Origin: Cycas panzhihuaensis
Lineage: Eukaryota > Cycadophyta
Direction of reading: 5' to 3'
Length of the DNA stretch: 64,000 nt
NCBI GenBank assembly: GCA_023213395.1
Contig: CM041465.1
Span: 238,769,741-238,833,740 of the forward strand
The position numbers were made by a program, and so were the translations under genes. Positions 52,853-63,640 of this stretch are shown one piece after another; position 1 is the first letter of the stretch; every line of letters starts with the position of its first letter. The notes under the pieces were generated by a model. That model saw nothing but the letters and a program-made list of their open reading frames with translations, had not been told where the DNA came from and did no database searches.

Positions 52853-55625
52853 TGGATGCGTGTCTATGGGATAGCTACCTAACTAAATAGGTATGGTAAG
52901 AGTGGGTGATAATATGATCGAGAAAGATACCTATAAGTAGGATAAATACCACATAGGGTGCCTCGTGCGCCGGAGTGTGAGTTCGGGACCTGTAATGGAA
53001 TATAGCTACCAAAGAGTGATCCTCCTACCACTTCGAACAAGAGGCGAGGAGGCGTAGGGTTAGCCTAGGTTGACCTAAGGGAAGGATCCTCCCACCCTTG
53101 GATGGCCAGAAGGGGACAGAAAGGAACCTTCAAGGGTTTCCCTAAAGCAATGGGAAACAAAGAAGGATAGGCAAGCGATTGATCTATGGACGAGATCACT
53201 TTGGCTATCCAGCAAAGCGAGGAATCAAAGGAAAGCAAGAGGGATGACCCAAGAAGATGGGTCGAGGTATGCCTAAGCAAACTAACCAAACACACAAGTA
53301 ACAAGGAGAGCAGGGAGCTTGCACGGCAAAGGAAAGGAAAAGGTGAAAAGGGGCGGTTCCTATGACCTTTTCCTATGGGTAGAGAAGATGCATGCAATGA
53401 AATAAATAAAGCATGAACCAAAAGTAGAGTTAAGTTTCCCTTTTGATTTCCAATAAGTTAATTACTACTTATGAAAAGAAATTCAAAAGGAAAGAGTAGT
53501 AGGGTAGAGCGAAGCGTGTACCCAGACTAGAGGCATGCGTGACAATGGCACTCCTAAGGGACACCAGGACTACTCCACGAGGCGTGGCAGATGTGAAGTA
53601 TCACGGCAGGTTGGAATGAGGGGCTCTCTTACCTTTCCTAAAAAGATACTAAAGTACAAAACCAAGGAAAGAAAGAAACCAAATACTAGTAACCAATGAA
53701 GTATGAAAGTACAACATGCATAGGAGCACTTACCGACAATGGAACAAGTGAAAAATACCCTTTGCACCCTCCAAGCACCTACAAGCAATGGCAACCTCCC
53801 CCTTTCCGGAGAAAGGGTACTAACATGCAATGACAAGGTCCTAATAATACATGTCTATGTAATACAAATATAAACTTAAACACATATGTATTAGCATCAA
53901 TCCAATGATGATAATATGTAAAAGAGGACAACCAAAGTGAAAGGAAAGTAACAGGTAAGCCTTGGAGTGGCCCACCTCCTACAAAGAACAAACCTAACCC
54001 CCCCCCCCCCAAGGCCACAAGGCAGTGAGGGCAAGGCCAAGAAGGATGGCTGGAAATAGTAGCAAGGGAGTTGAAAGGAGCCAAAGAAGACCTACATCAA
54101 GCCAGGGTGCTATGGAGAGCAAACCCTACTGCCGGGAAAAGAGTTGGGCAAAGAACAAGTGGTCAGGACTTATGTGAGTTGCCCGAACCTAAGCCTAATC
54201 CCCTAAACCAGCTTTGCAATGTGTGACAACACTGATTTCAGTGGCTAAGGAAGGGCCAACAAACCCTTGTTTGAGTGCCAAGGACAGCACAAGGCAAGAG
54301 GGAAGGTTTAGGGGGCTTAAAGCCGCTTAAGGAGCGTGGAAGGTGGTACGGAATCCACCTAGCTCTCTACCAAACCCTATGTCAACCCTCTATGCCACTG
54401 CCTTCAGCAACAAATGCAAGTAAAGAGCCACTATAACAGAGCTAAAACAGTCCAATATAAAGAGGAAAACAACCCTCACAAAGATAGGTAAAGAGACAAG
54501 CAAGATAGGGCATCAATAGCAGAAGAGAAACAACTTAAATTAGTGAATACCTGAGAGGAAGAGGAGTGGTGCTTGCCTCAGCCAAGGGCTAGTAAGGAGA
54601 GGCTGAGAAATCAGCCCAGAAACTATAGCCAAGGGCTGGTAAGGAGAGGCTGAGAAATCAGCCTAGAAACTATGGTGTAGCAGGTTTGGGGCCCTGCTAA
54701 TGAAGTTAGAGGAAGAACGCCTACACTTGGGACGCTTGATGGCTGCTTGGGGCAAGAATCTACTGAAATCTCTCCAAGGGGCCCTCTCCAAGGTGTGTGA
54801 GGGGCTGGGAAGATGTCCTAGCCACACCAAAGAAGAGTCGAGCACTGGAGGAGAGATGCAGGTCCTGTAGTAGTAGTAGGACAGTAGAGAAGAGCAGAGC
54901 ATAGCGTGGTTTCCTTGAGGAGCAATCCAAAAAGTAAGCAAAAAAGTCCCCAAAAATGAGTAGATCATGACTTAAGTACCCAACCCAAACCCTAAAGTAA
55001 GTGATTAGGGCATAGCTGGCAGCGAATTAAGTTGTGAGACACGTGGCAGTTTCGTAATAAATGCGAAATTGCCACGACAGATTTTAAAAAATAAGTTAGA
55101 ATAACATATCATCAAAACTGCAAATCCGGTACCTGGATATTCAGGCGATACCGCGAAAATCGCGGTGGTATTCACCTAGAGGCAAAAATAAGCCCAGCCA
55201 GCCAATCTAGCTTGGGGGCAGATGACAAAAGGGGCCAATAGGGGGCTGAGACACCTACCCGGAGGTAAACAAGCCAACAAATGGGCCCAAAAGAGCAAAA
55301 ATAGGGCTCAAACGGTGTGGCAAGTCAACCAAACAATGACGGGTCATCACACGGGCAGAGGTGGTGCAAGCCGAGTGGATCTTGGAGTGAGGAGGGTAAA
55401 ATGCGGGAAGTGGAGTGGCCACCAGGGTGCCACACTTGCTAAGAGTGTGCCCCTGCTATAGTCGTCATAGGCTAAAATAAGTGTAGACGAAGGCAAAGTT
55501 ATCTACAAGACCACAAACATACAGGCATACAAACAAACACTCATCAAAAGAAAGTGATGACAAGGTGAGAAACATACCTGCACTTACCGAGAGTCGCATC
55601 CAGATCCATTCTAAGCCGGGAAACA
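52853..55625 (-). repeat. 3' LTR of element D
   Basis: 2773 bp. On the minus strand it starts TGTTTCCCGGCTTAGAATGG (55625) and ends ACGCATCCA (52853). It has a C-run at 54000-54010, a 47-bp tandem duplication at 54580-54673, the inverted repeat at 55040-55076 and the donor-like AAGGTAAG (GT complementary to 53631-53632). Confidence 0.9.
54580..54673. repeat. 47-bp tandem duplication in the D LTR
   Basis: Two units, 54580-54626 and 54627-54673, each starting AGCCAAGGGCT and ending AGAAACTAT, with two differences. C and B have one unit at the matching place, so this is a private duplication of D or its direct parent. Confidence 0.85.
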
Positions 55626-56019
55626 CCGCCTCGTAGCAGAGCCTCGCCGCTCGGAAGCGTGGTGTGATGGTGAATGCTGGAAACACAACTGTCAATAGCA
55701 CATGCGTATATAGATATATCAATCAAGATCATAATAGTAGGCAAAGGTGTTGGCGAGTGTCATGGCAGAATGCGTGGATACGAAAGTAGCGGTGGGGACA
55801 CATAAGGGCTGCCTATGAGCCACCTGGAAACTGATTGGATAAATGAGAAAGGCGAGGGGGCTGGCCCCACCACAAAAGATACAGAAGGATATGCATAAAG
55901 GAGTAAATAAATGGTAGGCGCCATAGTTTTACCTCATTAGCATCCAGGTTTCAGAGGTACGAACGGGTGACAAAGCAACGTGTAAGATAACCTGGGGCTT
56001 GGGCGACAGGGGGCCAGAC
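55626..56019 (-). other. Non-coding segment and polypurine region before the D 3' LTR
   Basis: It is homologous to 34341-34752. It ends GCTACGAGGCGG right before TGTTTCCC. No conserved frame. Confidence 0.6.
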
Positions 56020-56520
56020 AAGCCTCAGGGACGGACAGCAAGGAGAGGAAGGCAGCGCTCAAGGATGAGGTAAATGAGACTATCTGCCTCAACATTGAGA
56101 GCTCGAGGGATATGCTAGATATCGACATAAGAGAAGCGGGCTAGGAGAGATCTAGTAGCAGAAGCAAGAGTCCTCAAGTGAAGGTACTTCACCTAGTAAA
56201 CTTGGGTAAGGTGAGACACCACAACTTGAGAGTCACAAAGTAAAATGATGGATCCATGATGAAAATGAAGGGCATCAGTAAGGGCTTCAATAACAACTGT
56301 ATATTCAGCTTCATTGTTAGTAGCCTCTGGGAGGAAGATTCCAGAGCGGAGGAGATCGTACCCCGAAGGGCTGCAGATAATCCGTACAGCGGCAGAAGGT
56401 CCAGGGTTACCACGGCTTTCGCCATTGGCAAAGATGTAGATGGACATGGGTGACATGAAATCCTGGTAGTCAATGAATAATAAAAGTAATACTCGAAGGG
56501 CAAGCAGAAAGGTGGCCATG
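56020..56520 (-). pseudogene. Archaeal-type RNase H, element D
   Basis: The frame 56193-56519 reads MSPMSIYIFANGESRGNPG, EATNNEAEYTVVIEAL and LLCDSQVVVSHLTQVY, then meets a stop (TAG) before the last motif, which is visible downstream as NVEADSLIYLILE-like DNA to about 56050. The first catalytic Asp is Asn (FAN), as in C. An overlapping frame at 56189-56620 is a shadow. Confidence 0.8.
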
Positions 56521-56964
56521 AAGGGTAGGAGGACCTAGCAATGAGGTTACCCAGGGTGAGAGCAAGCAGTCCGATCACCGGCAGAGAGTGGTCAGAGGAA
56601 AAAGCCTCCTGGGGTACCAAAAGGTCACTTCAGAAAGTGAAACATGCCCTCGGCTAGGGGAGCATTCCCTTTGGGAACCCCAAGAGCGAAAAAGGACTGC
56701 AGAAATGAGTCCAGGGTGACGAAACAAGCTAAACAAGTATAAACTCGGGCATGCACAGGAGTGGCATGCAAAATGAGACAGGAAGGTCCAACAAAAAGTG
56801 TAAAAATGAGACACCATAAATGCACCTGTAAGAAAGCACAAAAAGGGTGTCAAGAGAGCATAACGGGTGATAGGGCCAGAAGGCAAAGACAAATAGAGAA
56901 ACAGGACAGTCTCAACGGCTATCGCAGGGCCGAGAACGGAGGAAGTACCTGTTGGGGCCCCTGC

Positions 56965-56974
56965 CTATATAAGG
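56965..56974 (+). promoter_or_regulatory. TATA box of the antisense PMD gene, element D
   Basis: CTATATAAGG in the context CCCCTGCCTATATAAGGAAATC, 168 bp before the ATG at 57133. It is identical in core and spacing in C, and kept in A. This is the expected form of a plant core promoter, with transcription starting about 30 bp downstream. Confidence 0.7.
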
Positions 56975-57156
56975 AAATCAAACAGAAAATGGATTTATTT
57001 TCACCAACTCTCGTACGAAACCAGAGCCATTCCCTTACGCAGCAGAGCGCCACCCAACTTTGGAGGCATGCAGGGAGAGATCAGACTATTGGATCAGAGA
57101 TTGGAGAGAGCCAGCAGGATCAATAGGACGACATGGCGACAGTGAGACTAGATCCA

Positions 57157-57625
57157 GTGAGTGGATGCCACTGAACCCAACCCATTTTAAAGTTTGAAGT
57201 TCATTGGTATTTTGTAGTTTTTATGGAATTTTAGTGCCCCTTATGGGTAATCAGAGGCCTCTCGGAGTCCAAATTAGACCTAGAAAGAGGCGAAGACTTG
57301 GGCATTAGGGGGCCCAGGTCCCGGTGGGCCCCACGGGGTCCACCAGAAAAAAAATTATTTTTTCGGCAAAATCCCCTTTGGGGATCGCCATTGCATCTTG
57401 GTAATAATCGCGGTGCCATGATCATTACCGTGGGACCTAATCGCCGTGGGACCGATGCCAAACTTAGCAGTACCGCTAAGTTTGGCGCGGTACGAAGGTA
57501 GGAAAGGTGAAAAAAGATAGGAGGGGCTAAAAGAGCTCCAAATCACAAGCAGAGAGGGTTTTGAGAGAGTGAGGGGTGATAGTAACTGACATAAAGCTAA
57601 CTTTGATTGTTTTTGGTGTGGACAG
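57157..57625 (+). other. Intron 1 of the antisense PMD gene, element D (469 bp)
   Basis: Donor GATCCA/GTGAGTGG, acceptor GTTTTTGGTGTGGACAG/GCTGTC. It joins exons in phase 0. It contains GC-rich inverted blocks and the G-run GGGGGCCCAGG near 57306. It matches A intron 1 in position and donor. Confidence 0.65.
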
Positions 57626-58835
57626 GCTGTCATCGCGGTGGATAACCGCGAGAATGTAGGTATAGCCATGTTGAGCTACATGGAGATGGCATCACAGGAG
57701 GACAGGGAGATCCTGTAGAGGTGTGGCCTATACAAGGCCCTCAAGACACCTTAGTATGCATCAGATCAGAGGTTGTTGGTTGGCATAGTATCCCATTGGG
57801 ATAGGAGGAGACATATGTTCCACCTACCACAGGTAGGTGATGTGATGGTCATGCTGCGAGATATACGATAGATACTAGGAGTACCGGTGACTGGGAGGCC
57901 AGTGAGACTTGGGATGCTGCCTAGTACCGAGGCAGCACACAGGGAGGCAGCCTTATTCTTCATAGGAGCAGACAGATGGGAGTAGAGGGGAGCTCCCCTC
58001 TATACTATACTAATGTCAGGGATTCCTTGGGTGAGGAAGTTGGTTATACTGTGCGTTTTGTTCTGGATTTCCTGAAAGTAGAACTATAGGGAGATTCCAG
58101 ATGGATGGTTGGATGCAGTTCACTGCTGTGAAGCTGGCGAAAGGATGGACTGGGTGACCCTGATAGCGGCGAACCTCATCGTCCAGCTGGATATTATCAG
58201 GATGACTGGAAGAGGAGGGTTGTCATATAATACACTACTACAATGTTGGTTTTTTTATCATTTCGCAGTGGTGGCACCAGCGGGGGGGCCACACCCCATC
58301 ATAGAGTAAGCCCCGATGGTCCACAGGTGGCAGACTCGGTTGAGAGGGACAGAGGACCGGGGCTATGTCCGATGATCGGTGGAGGCTACATTACTAGACC
58401 TCCTCACCCTATCAGATTATGTAGCAGATCCCTATAGGACGGTGAGGTGGGATAGTGACAACGAGGCAGGCGGAGCAGGAGTGCCCGCAGGAGATGATGG
58501 CAGAGATGATGGAGACGATGGAGATGATGGGGCTGGCTCGTCATGACCTGCAAGAGAGGTAGGTCCCTGAGGGATGGCAGGAGGTGCAGAGGGTCCATCT
58601 AGGGCTACCAAAGGAGAGGCAGGCCCATCAACCGCGCAGGATGAGAGCAGGGGGCCCGTGACCAGGGCCCACAGGCTACGGATCATGATGGGATCTGGAG
58701 GGATGAGAGCTGAGCAGGTCCCTGCGAGGAGGGAGGCCCAGGCAGAGGAGGTGCCAGAGGATGAGGCACCTGCAGCTAGCAGAGAGCCAGGAGGGGAGGA
58801 TGTCGCACGACTAGAGGAGCTGACGGCCATAGCAG

Positions 58836-58944
58836 GTGAGACCTAACCTTTTCCAGTGTCGTTTGGCATCCAGATAGATATTTGGTTTGGTTTGATCATG
58901 GTATATGGTGAGATACACTGACACATGGCATGTTGCATTGGCAG
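58836..58944 (+). other. Intron 2 of the antisense PMD gene, element D (109 bp)
   Basis: Donor CATAGCAG/GTGAGACC, acceptor TTGCATTGGCAG/GTGCAGCAG. Without splicing the frame ends in a TAA ten bases in (GTGAGACCTAA). With splicing it continues as AIAGAAEIRRLIEAVV, in phase 1. The same place is an intron in A and C. Confidence 0.7.
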
Positions 58945-59543
58945 GTGCAGCAGAGATCAGGAGATTGATAGAGGCTGTGGTGAGGGAGATATTCCCTTAG
59001 GTATATGCAGAGGGGCAACCGCCCATCCAGGCTGGAGATGAGCCTAGAGTGGCAGGTACCCACACAGAGGCATTCGCCCCATTGGTGAGGGCGAGGGACA
59101 TATGGGCAACAGAGTCCCAAGAGCATGTGACATCCCAGGGACGGCTATAGTAGGAGAGAGACGATGCAAGGCACGAGAGGGATAAGCTACGTGGATGGGT
59201 GCAGGCTCTAGAGGCACAGGCGTAGCAAAGTGAGATGCCGTGAGCAAAGTCCAGCCTAGCGAGTCACAGAGCGTCCTGTGGTAACGGCGAAGCACTCCAA
59301 GGGGAGAGGGATCGTATCCAGGCCCGATACGATCAGCTAGTAGCATAGATGGCGTCGAGGTCGAGCCGGAGTAGGACGCATACCCACATAGCGACGATGA
59401 CCCCGAGATGACGTCGAGACGAGGAGAGCGAGGTGGACAGCTGGCCGAGGCCCAGGAGGAGCCTCGGAGGGATGTGATCCCCAGGAGAGGGATCACATAG
59501 ATCGAGAGATGGTACCCCAGGAGCGGGGTAGTAGTAGAGTAGG

Positions 59544-60184
59544 AGATGTACATATGATTTTGACAGGGGAAAGCATGGGCCTCCAAGGGGTTATATATAG
59601 GACCATATGATTATACCCCCCCTGCAAGGACACCGGCTTCCTAGATGTATGATGTAACATGATTTTTGGATGTATATATATACGAGATAATTGGTACCCC
59701 ATGCTGTGTATATATCATATGTGGATAACATGTATGTTTATTTTGTATGTTGTAAATGTTATGCTGTAGATATTTTATGTTATGAATATTTTTTTATATG
59801 GTGCACACGTTTTCTTCCATGTATGGCTATATGTCTAATAGGAGCACACACACGTGTCGTGAGTGGAGATGACAGAGAGGTGTGAGGCTAGAGGATAGAG
59901 CAGTATACATGCCTGCAGAAGGGTATAGCGGAATATGCGAAGGAAACGACAGACAAGAGAGAGGAGCGACGATACTCCAAAGCATCTTCCTGATTACAGA
60001 ATACCCAACCAGGACAACAAAAGTTCCTGAGAGGGTACGGGAACGCGGGTTCCACAGAAGGAACCAAAAAAAAGAAGGAGGATCCATCTTAAATTGCCAT
60101 TCTACCCGTGGTTAGGAAGAATGGGGACAACCTAAGATGGTAGTTTAGGCTCATTTCAGAGCAAGGTGAAGAAATCACCCAAGA
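59544..60184. other. Spacer between the antisense gene and integrase, element D
   Basis: AT-rich (59680-59800), with the block AGGACACCGGCTTCCTAGATGTATGATG at about 59628-59655 shared with C and B. No frame is kept between copies. Confidence 0.5.
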
Positions 60185-61430
60185 TCACGCATAGAACTTC
60201 TTAAGAAATTTCTCATTAACAGCTTTCTCAAATTCAAGCCCTTCTAGGGTGGCTATCCTGTAGGCACCATTATTGAGGGATTCGATAATGACGAAAGGAC
60301 CAATCCATCGAGGTTTGAATTTGGTTAAGCGATCATGGAGATACTTGAGCTTGAGGATGTGGTCCCTAGGAAACAAAGTATGGGAACAAAGATATTTATC
60401 GTAGGTCCTTTGTGAGCGAGATTTGGATGCTAGGTTAACCTGATAAGTGGCTCAGCGTCTCTCATCCAAAGCTTCGAGGTCCAGTAGGCGAGCCTGACGG
60501 ATCGACTCTTCGTCGATGAAACCTCGAAGGGAGACTCGCAAGGAAGGAATCTCCACCTCCAGCGAGAGTGCCGCCTCGGTACCATAGACCAGGGAGAACG
60601 GGGTCATTCCCGTGGCAGAACGGATATAGGTGTGGTAAGCCCACAAAGTGGAGGGCAACTGAAGGTGCCAATCCTTTTGGGATTGAGCAACGGTTTTCTT
60701 AAGAATGTTGACGAGAGTCTTATTGAAAGACTCCACTTGGCCATTTGCCTGAGGGTAGTAAGGAGAGGAAGTCTTATGAGAAATTTTGAACTTCCCACAA
60801 AGCTCATCCATCTCCTTATTACAGAAAGGAGTTCCATTATTAGTGATTAGGATGTCCAGAATCCCAAAATAGTAAATGATATACTGGTAAATGAACGTGG
60901 CAATCGTTTTACCAGGGGTAGTGATCAAGGGGATGGCCTCCGCCCATTTGGTAAAATACTCCATGGCAGTCAAGATAAACTTGTGCTGCAACGATGAAGG
61001 TGGGGAGATAGCCCCAATAAGGTCTAGTCCCCACTGAGTAAAAGGCCATGGCGAAACAATAGGATGCAGGGCCTCAGAAGGCACATGGGAAATGTTGGTA
61101 TGTTCTTGACATCGTTGACATTTCAGAGCAAAGGTACGATCATCCTTGAAAAGGGACGGCCAGAAATAACCCATGCGAAGGATCCTCTAAGCCATAGACT
61201 GGCCCCCAAAGTGACCTCCACAAATACCGTCTTTGGCATTCGCGTGGCACGTCGACAAGAGTGATGTAGCGGAGGAGGATCCCATTGAAGGACCTCTTGT
61301 ACAATACCTCATCCATGAGGAGGTATTGCCTGGCAGAAGTCCGGACACGAGATCTAATCTTGTTACTGGCGTCAAGGCGGTATTGCTACTACATAAGATA
61401 CCGCACTATGTAACCATACCACTCATTGTT
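60185..61430 (-). pseudogene. Integrase, element D
   Basis: The open stretch 60452-61174 covers the end of the zinc-binding region (KCQRCQEH) and the core: GLDLIGA (first Asp), ILITNNGTPFCN (second Asp replaced by Asn) and NGQVESFNKTLV (Glu). The C-terminal module is open at 60185-60376 and ends KFLKKFYA-stop. A stop or frameshift lies between 60452 and 60376, and the N-terminus (CGGHFGGQS at about 61187-61240) is in another stretch. Mutation of the second catalytic Asp would by itself stop activity. Confidence 0.87.
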
Positions 61431-61535
61431 AATGAGCGGATGGGGAGAGACTCCCTGAATCGTCAGGATAGACTCATCGGGGAGAGAGTTGTCAACGGGG
61501 GAACCAAAGGAGTTAGGGATAAGGGCATCCACGAG

Positions 61536-62010
61536 TTACTCAGCCACTACCATTCCCTTCTTTGATTTCCAGTTGACTATATGGAGGTTAAATTCTTGAA
61601 GTAGGACAGCCCAACGACCAGCCCTACCCCTCAAATTTGAATGAGTCAGCAAGTATCGCAAGGGATCAGATTGAACGATCACCTTAGTGGTGTTGCCAAG
61701 CAAGTAGTGTCTAAACTTCTTGGTCGCATGGACCAAGGAGAGGCATTCCTTCTTGGCGAGGGAATAGTTAAGCTCAGCAGCCACTAGGGTGTGACTGATG
61801 AAATATATAGCTCTCTTGGTTCCTAAGTCATCCTCCTGAGCTAGCATAGCGCCCAAGGACTCGTCAGTCACCGAGGTGTATAAGATGAAGGGCTTATCGA
61901 ATCAAGGAGTCGCCAACGTAGGAGCGGAAGCTAGGGCTTCCTTAAGTCCTTCGAAGGCCTTTTAGGTCTTGTCAAACCAGGCAAAAGGGGCTCCCTTCTT
62001 CAATAGGTTC
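61536..62010 (-). pseudogene. Ty3-type RNase H, element D
   Basis: The open stretch 61536-61871 reads TDESLGAMLAQEDDLG, KRAIYFISHTLV, KKECLSLVHATKKFRHYLLG and SDPLRYLLTHSNLRGRAGRW. The connection to RT (GFLRCFLAD-like) lies upstream near 62040. The open part starts inside the domain, and stops separate it from RT. Confidence 0.82.
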
Positions 62011-62790
62011 ATGAGGGGTTTAGCACTCATAGCAAAGTCTGCTAAGAAGCACCTAAGAAAACCAAGCCTTCCGAGGAACGACTTAATGTATCATTGAGTT
62101 CTAGGTGGCAGCATATCAAGGATCACCCTGACCTTGTCAGGCTCAATCTGAATTCCTTGTTTGGATACAAGGAACCCAAGGAGTTTACCTAAGGTAACGG
62201 CAAACACACACTTGAACATATTTAGACTAATGTGATAATTGCGGTATCATGAGAAGATGGCATGCAAGTCAGATGGATGATGGGCCCTGACATGGAAGAG
62301 ACCCATCATATCATCCATGAAGACCTCCAATGTGTTATCAATGAGGTCATGGAAAATGAAATTCATGGCTCTTTAGTAAGTAGCACCTGCATTCTTAAGA
62401 CCGAAGGGCATCACCTTGTAGGCGAAGGTACCCTAAGGTGTAGTGAAGACCATCTTGTGGTGGTCTTCGGGGGAGATTTGAATTTGGTTATAGCCGGAGA
62501 AGCCATCCATTAGGGACATAACTTCAAATCCGGCGGTGCGATCAATAATTTGATTGATGAAGGGTAATGGGAAGTTGTCCTTAGGACAAGCATTGTTGAT
62601 GTCGTGGAAATCGACACATATATGGATTGCCCCATTCTTTTTAGCAACAGGGACAATGTTGGAGACCCACTTAGGGTAGTCAATGGAAGTAATAAGCCCA
62701 GCATCTAGAAGCTTCTCAACCTCCATCTTGATAGCGGCTGAGAGCTTTGGGTGAAGGGGACGCCGCTCGTGCACAGGCGTGTGCTGTGAA
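62011..62790 (-). pseudogene. pol: Reverse transcriptase, element D
   Basis: The stretch 62433-62774 has EVEKLLDAGLITSIDYPKWV, DINNACPKDNFPLPF, SLMDGFSGYNQIQISPED and ends at a stop after VFTTP. The catalytic FMDDMMG lies at about 62290-62312 in the following part. It is otherwise well kept. CQG-to-stop changes split it. Confidence 0.87.
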
Positions 62791-63640
62791 TGGTGGTGAG
62801 GTTATGAGTGACAATGGAGGGGACGATTCCCTTTATGTCAGCATAATCCCACGCAAACACGTCTCAGAACTCTTAGAACAGAAGGGAGTACTCCCTTATC
62901 TCATCAGGGGAACATTCCATCCTGACGTTAATGACCTTGCCAGGGGCCAAGACTATGTCTTGGGTCGCCCCCATGCACATGGCATTACCCTTCTTAAAGT
63001 GGAGAGGGGCAAGGTCAACAGGAAGAGGTGGAATAGGAGACAGAATCAGATTGGTGAGTGTGGATCCAACCGCAAGCATCTTCTGGTGACCAAGCCTGTG
63101 GTGACCAGAAGGCAAGTTGGGCGAAAGCGCCAGATGTTTCGCGTGGCTTCATCATCCTCAAAGTAATCCACACCATGGATGACCTTACTTCGAGTAGAGG
63201 AAGCACTGGAGGGAGTAAAAGCAACGGGACCGTGATGGTCATTGGGTTGCTCAACTTCCTCGCGAGATTCTGAAGGAAAGCCAAGAGGAGGCTCCTCGGA
63301 GGGAGCAAAAGGTAGTTCTTCGAAGCCATTACCTATGGGGGGTAATGAAGAAGAAGAACTGACGATGGGCAGGTCAACACGAGTGATGACGTGTGACATG
63401 TAAGAGTAGCTAGCCTCACCAACGAGAGAGATTCTAGACAAGGATCTAGAATGAGACGGGTATGACCTACTAATGCGGAGGAAAGAGACGGGATGAAGAC
63501 AATCCTCATCTTCATCGTGTGACTCGTCATCACTAAATGAAGTAAGGTATCTGTAACTCCCAACGCCAATGGGGGCAAACTACATGAGACTATGGGAAGA
63601 AGATACGTGATCTTCTTCGGATAGGTTAGGTATACCAATA
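62791..63640 (-). pseudogene. Protease-to-RT linker, element D
   Basis: Open stretches 63046-63441 and 62873-63115 contain GFEELPFAPSEEP, HGVDYFEDDEA, then LHFKKGNAMCMGATQDIVL. It aligns with B and C. A short diverged patch near 63120-63140 (after EDDEA) marks a local deletion or rearrangement in D. Confidence 0.6.

Larger units (their letters stand above)
57133..59543 (+). pseudogene. Antisense plant-mobile-domain gene of element D (three exons, stop-containing)
   Basis: Exon 1 57133-57156 reads MATVRLDP. Intron 1 is 57157-57625. Exon 2 57626-58835 is 1210 nt in one frame without frameshift. Intron 2 is 58836-58944. Exon 3 runs from 58945 to about 59543. The PMD occupies most of exon 2: ASDQRLLVGIVSHWD, HMFHLPQVGDVMV, ILGVPVTGRPV, then DWVTLIAANLIVQLD, LLQCWFFYHFAVVAP and DYVADPYRTVRW. 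An acidic Asp/Gly/Ala/Pro-rich linker follows, then charged heptad-like sequence (ERDRIQARYDQLV), a likely coiled coil. Exon 2 has several TAG/TAA/TGA stops, mostly one transition from CAG or CGA, so this copy is dead but recent. Function unknown; PMD relatives are nuclear. Confidence 0.72.

Noticed and set aside
51477-55625. F and the D LTR as a tandem LTR pair of one element
   Set aside because: F is far more diverged from D than D is from C, and D begins with its terminal TG inside the F LTR. Insertion of D into F fits better.
57133-59543. PMD gene as an independent DNA transposon (PMDs also occur in MULE-type elements) or as a captured host gene at this locus
   Set aside because: No terminal inverted repeats or target duplications were seen at its edges, and it occupies the same position and orientation in A, C and D. 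It is part of the retrotransposon.
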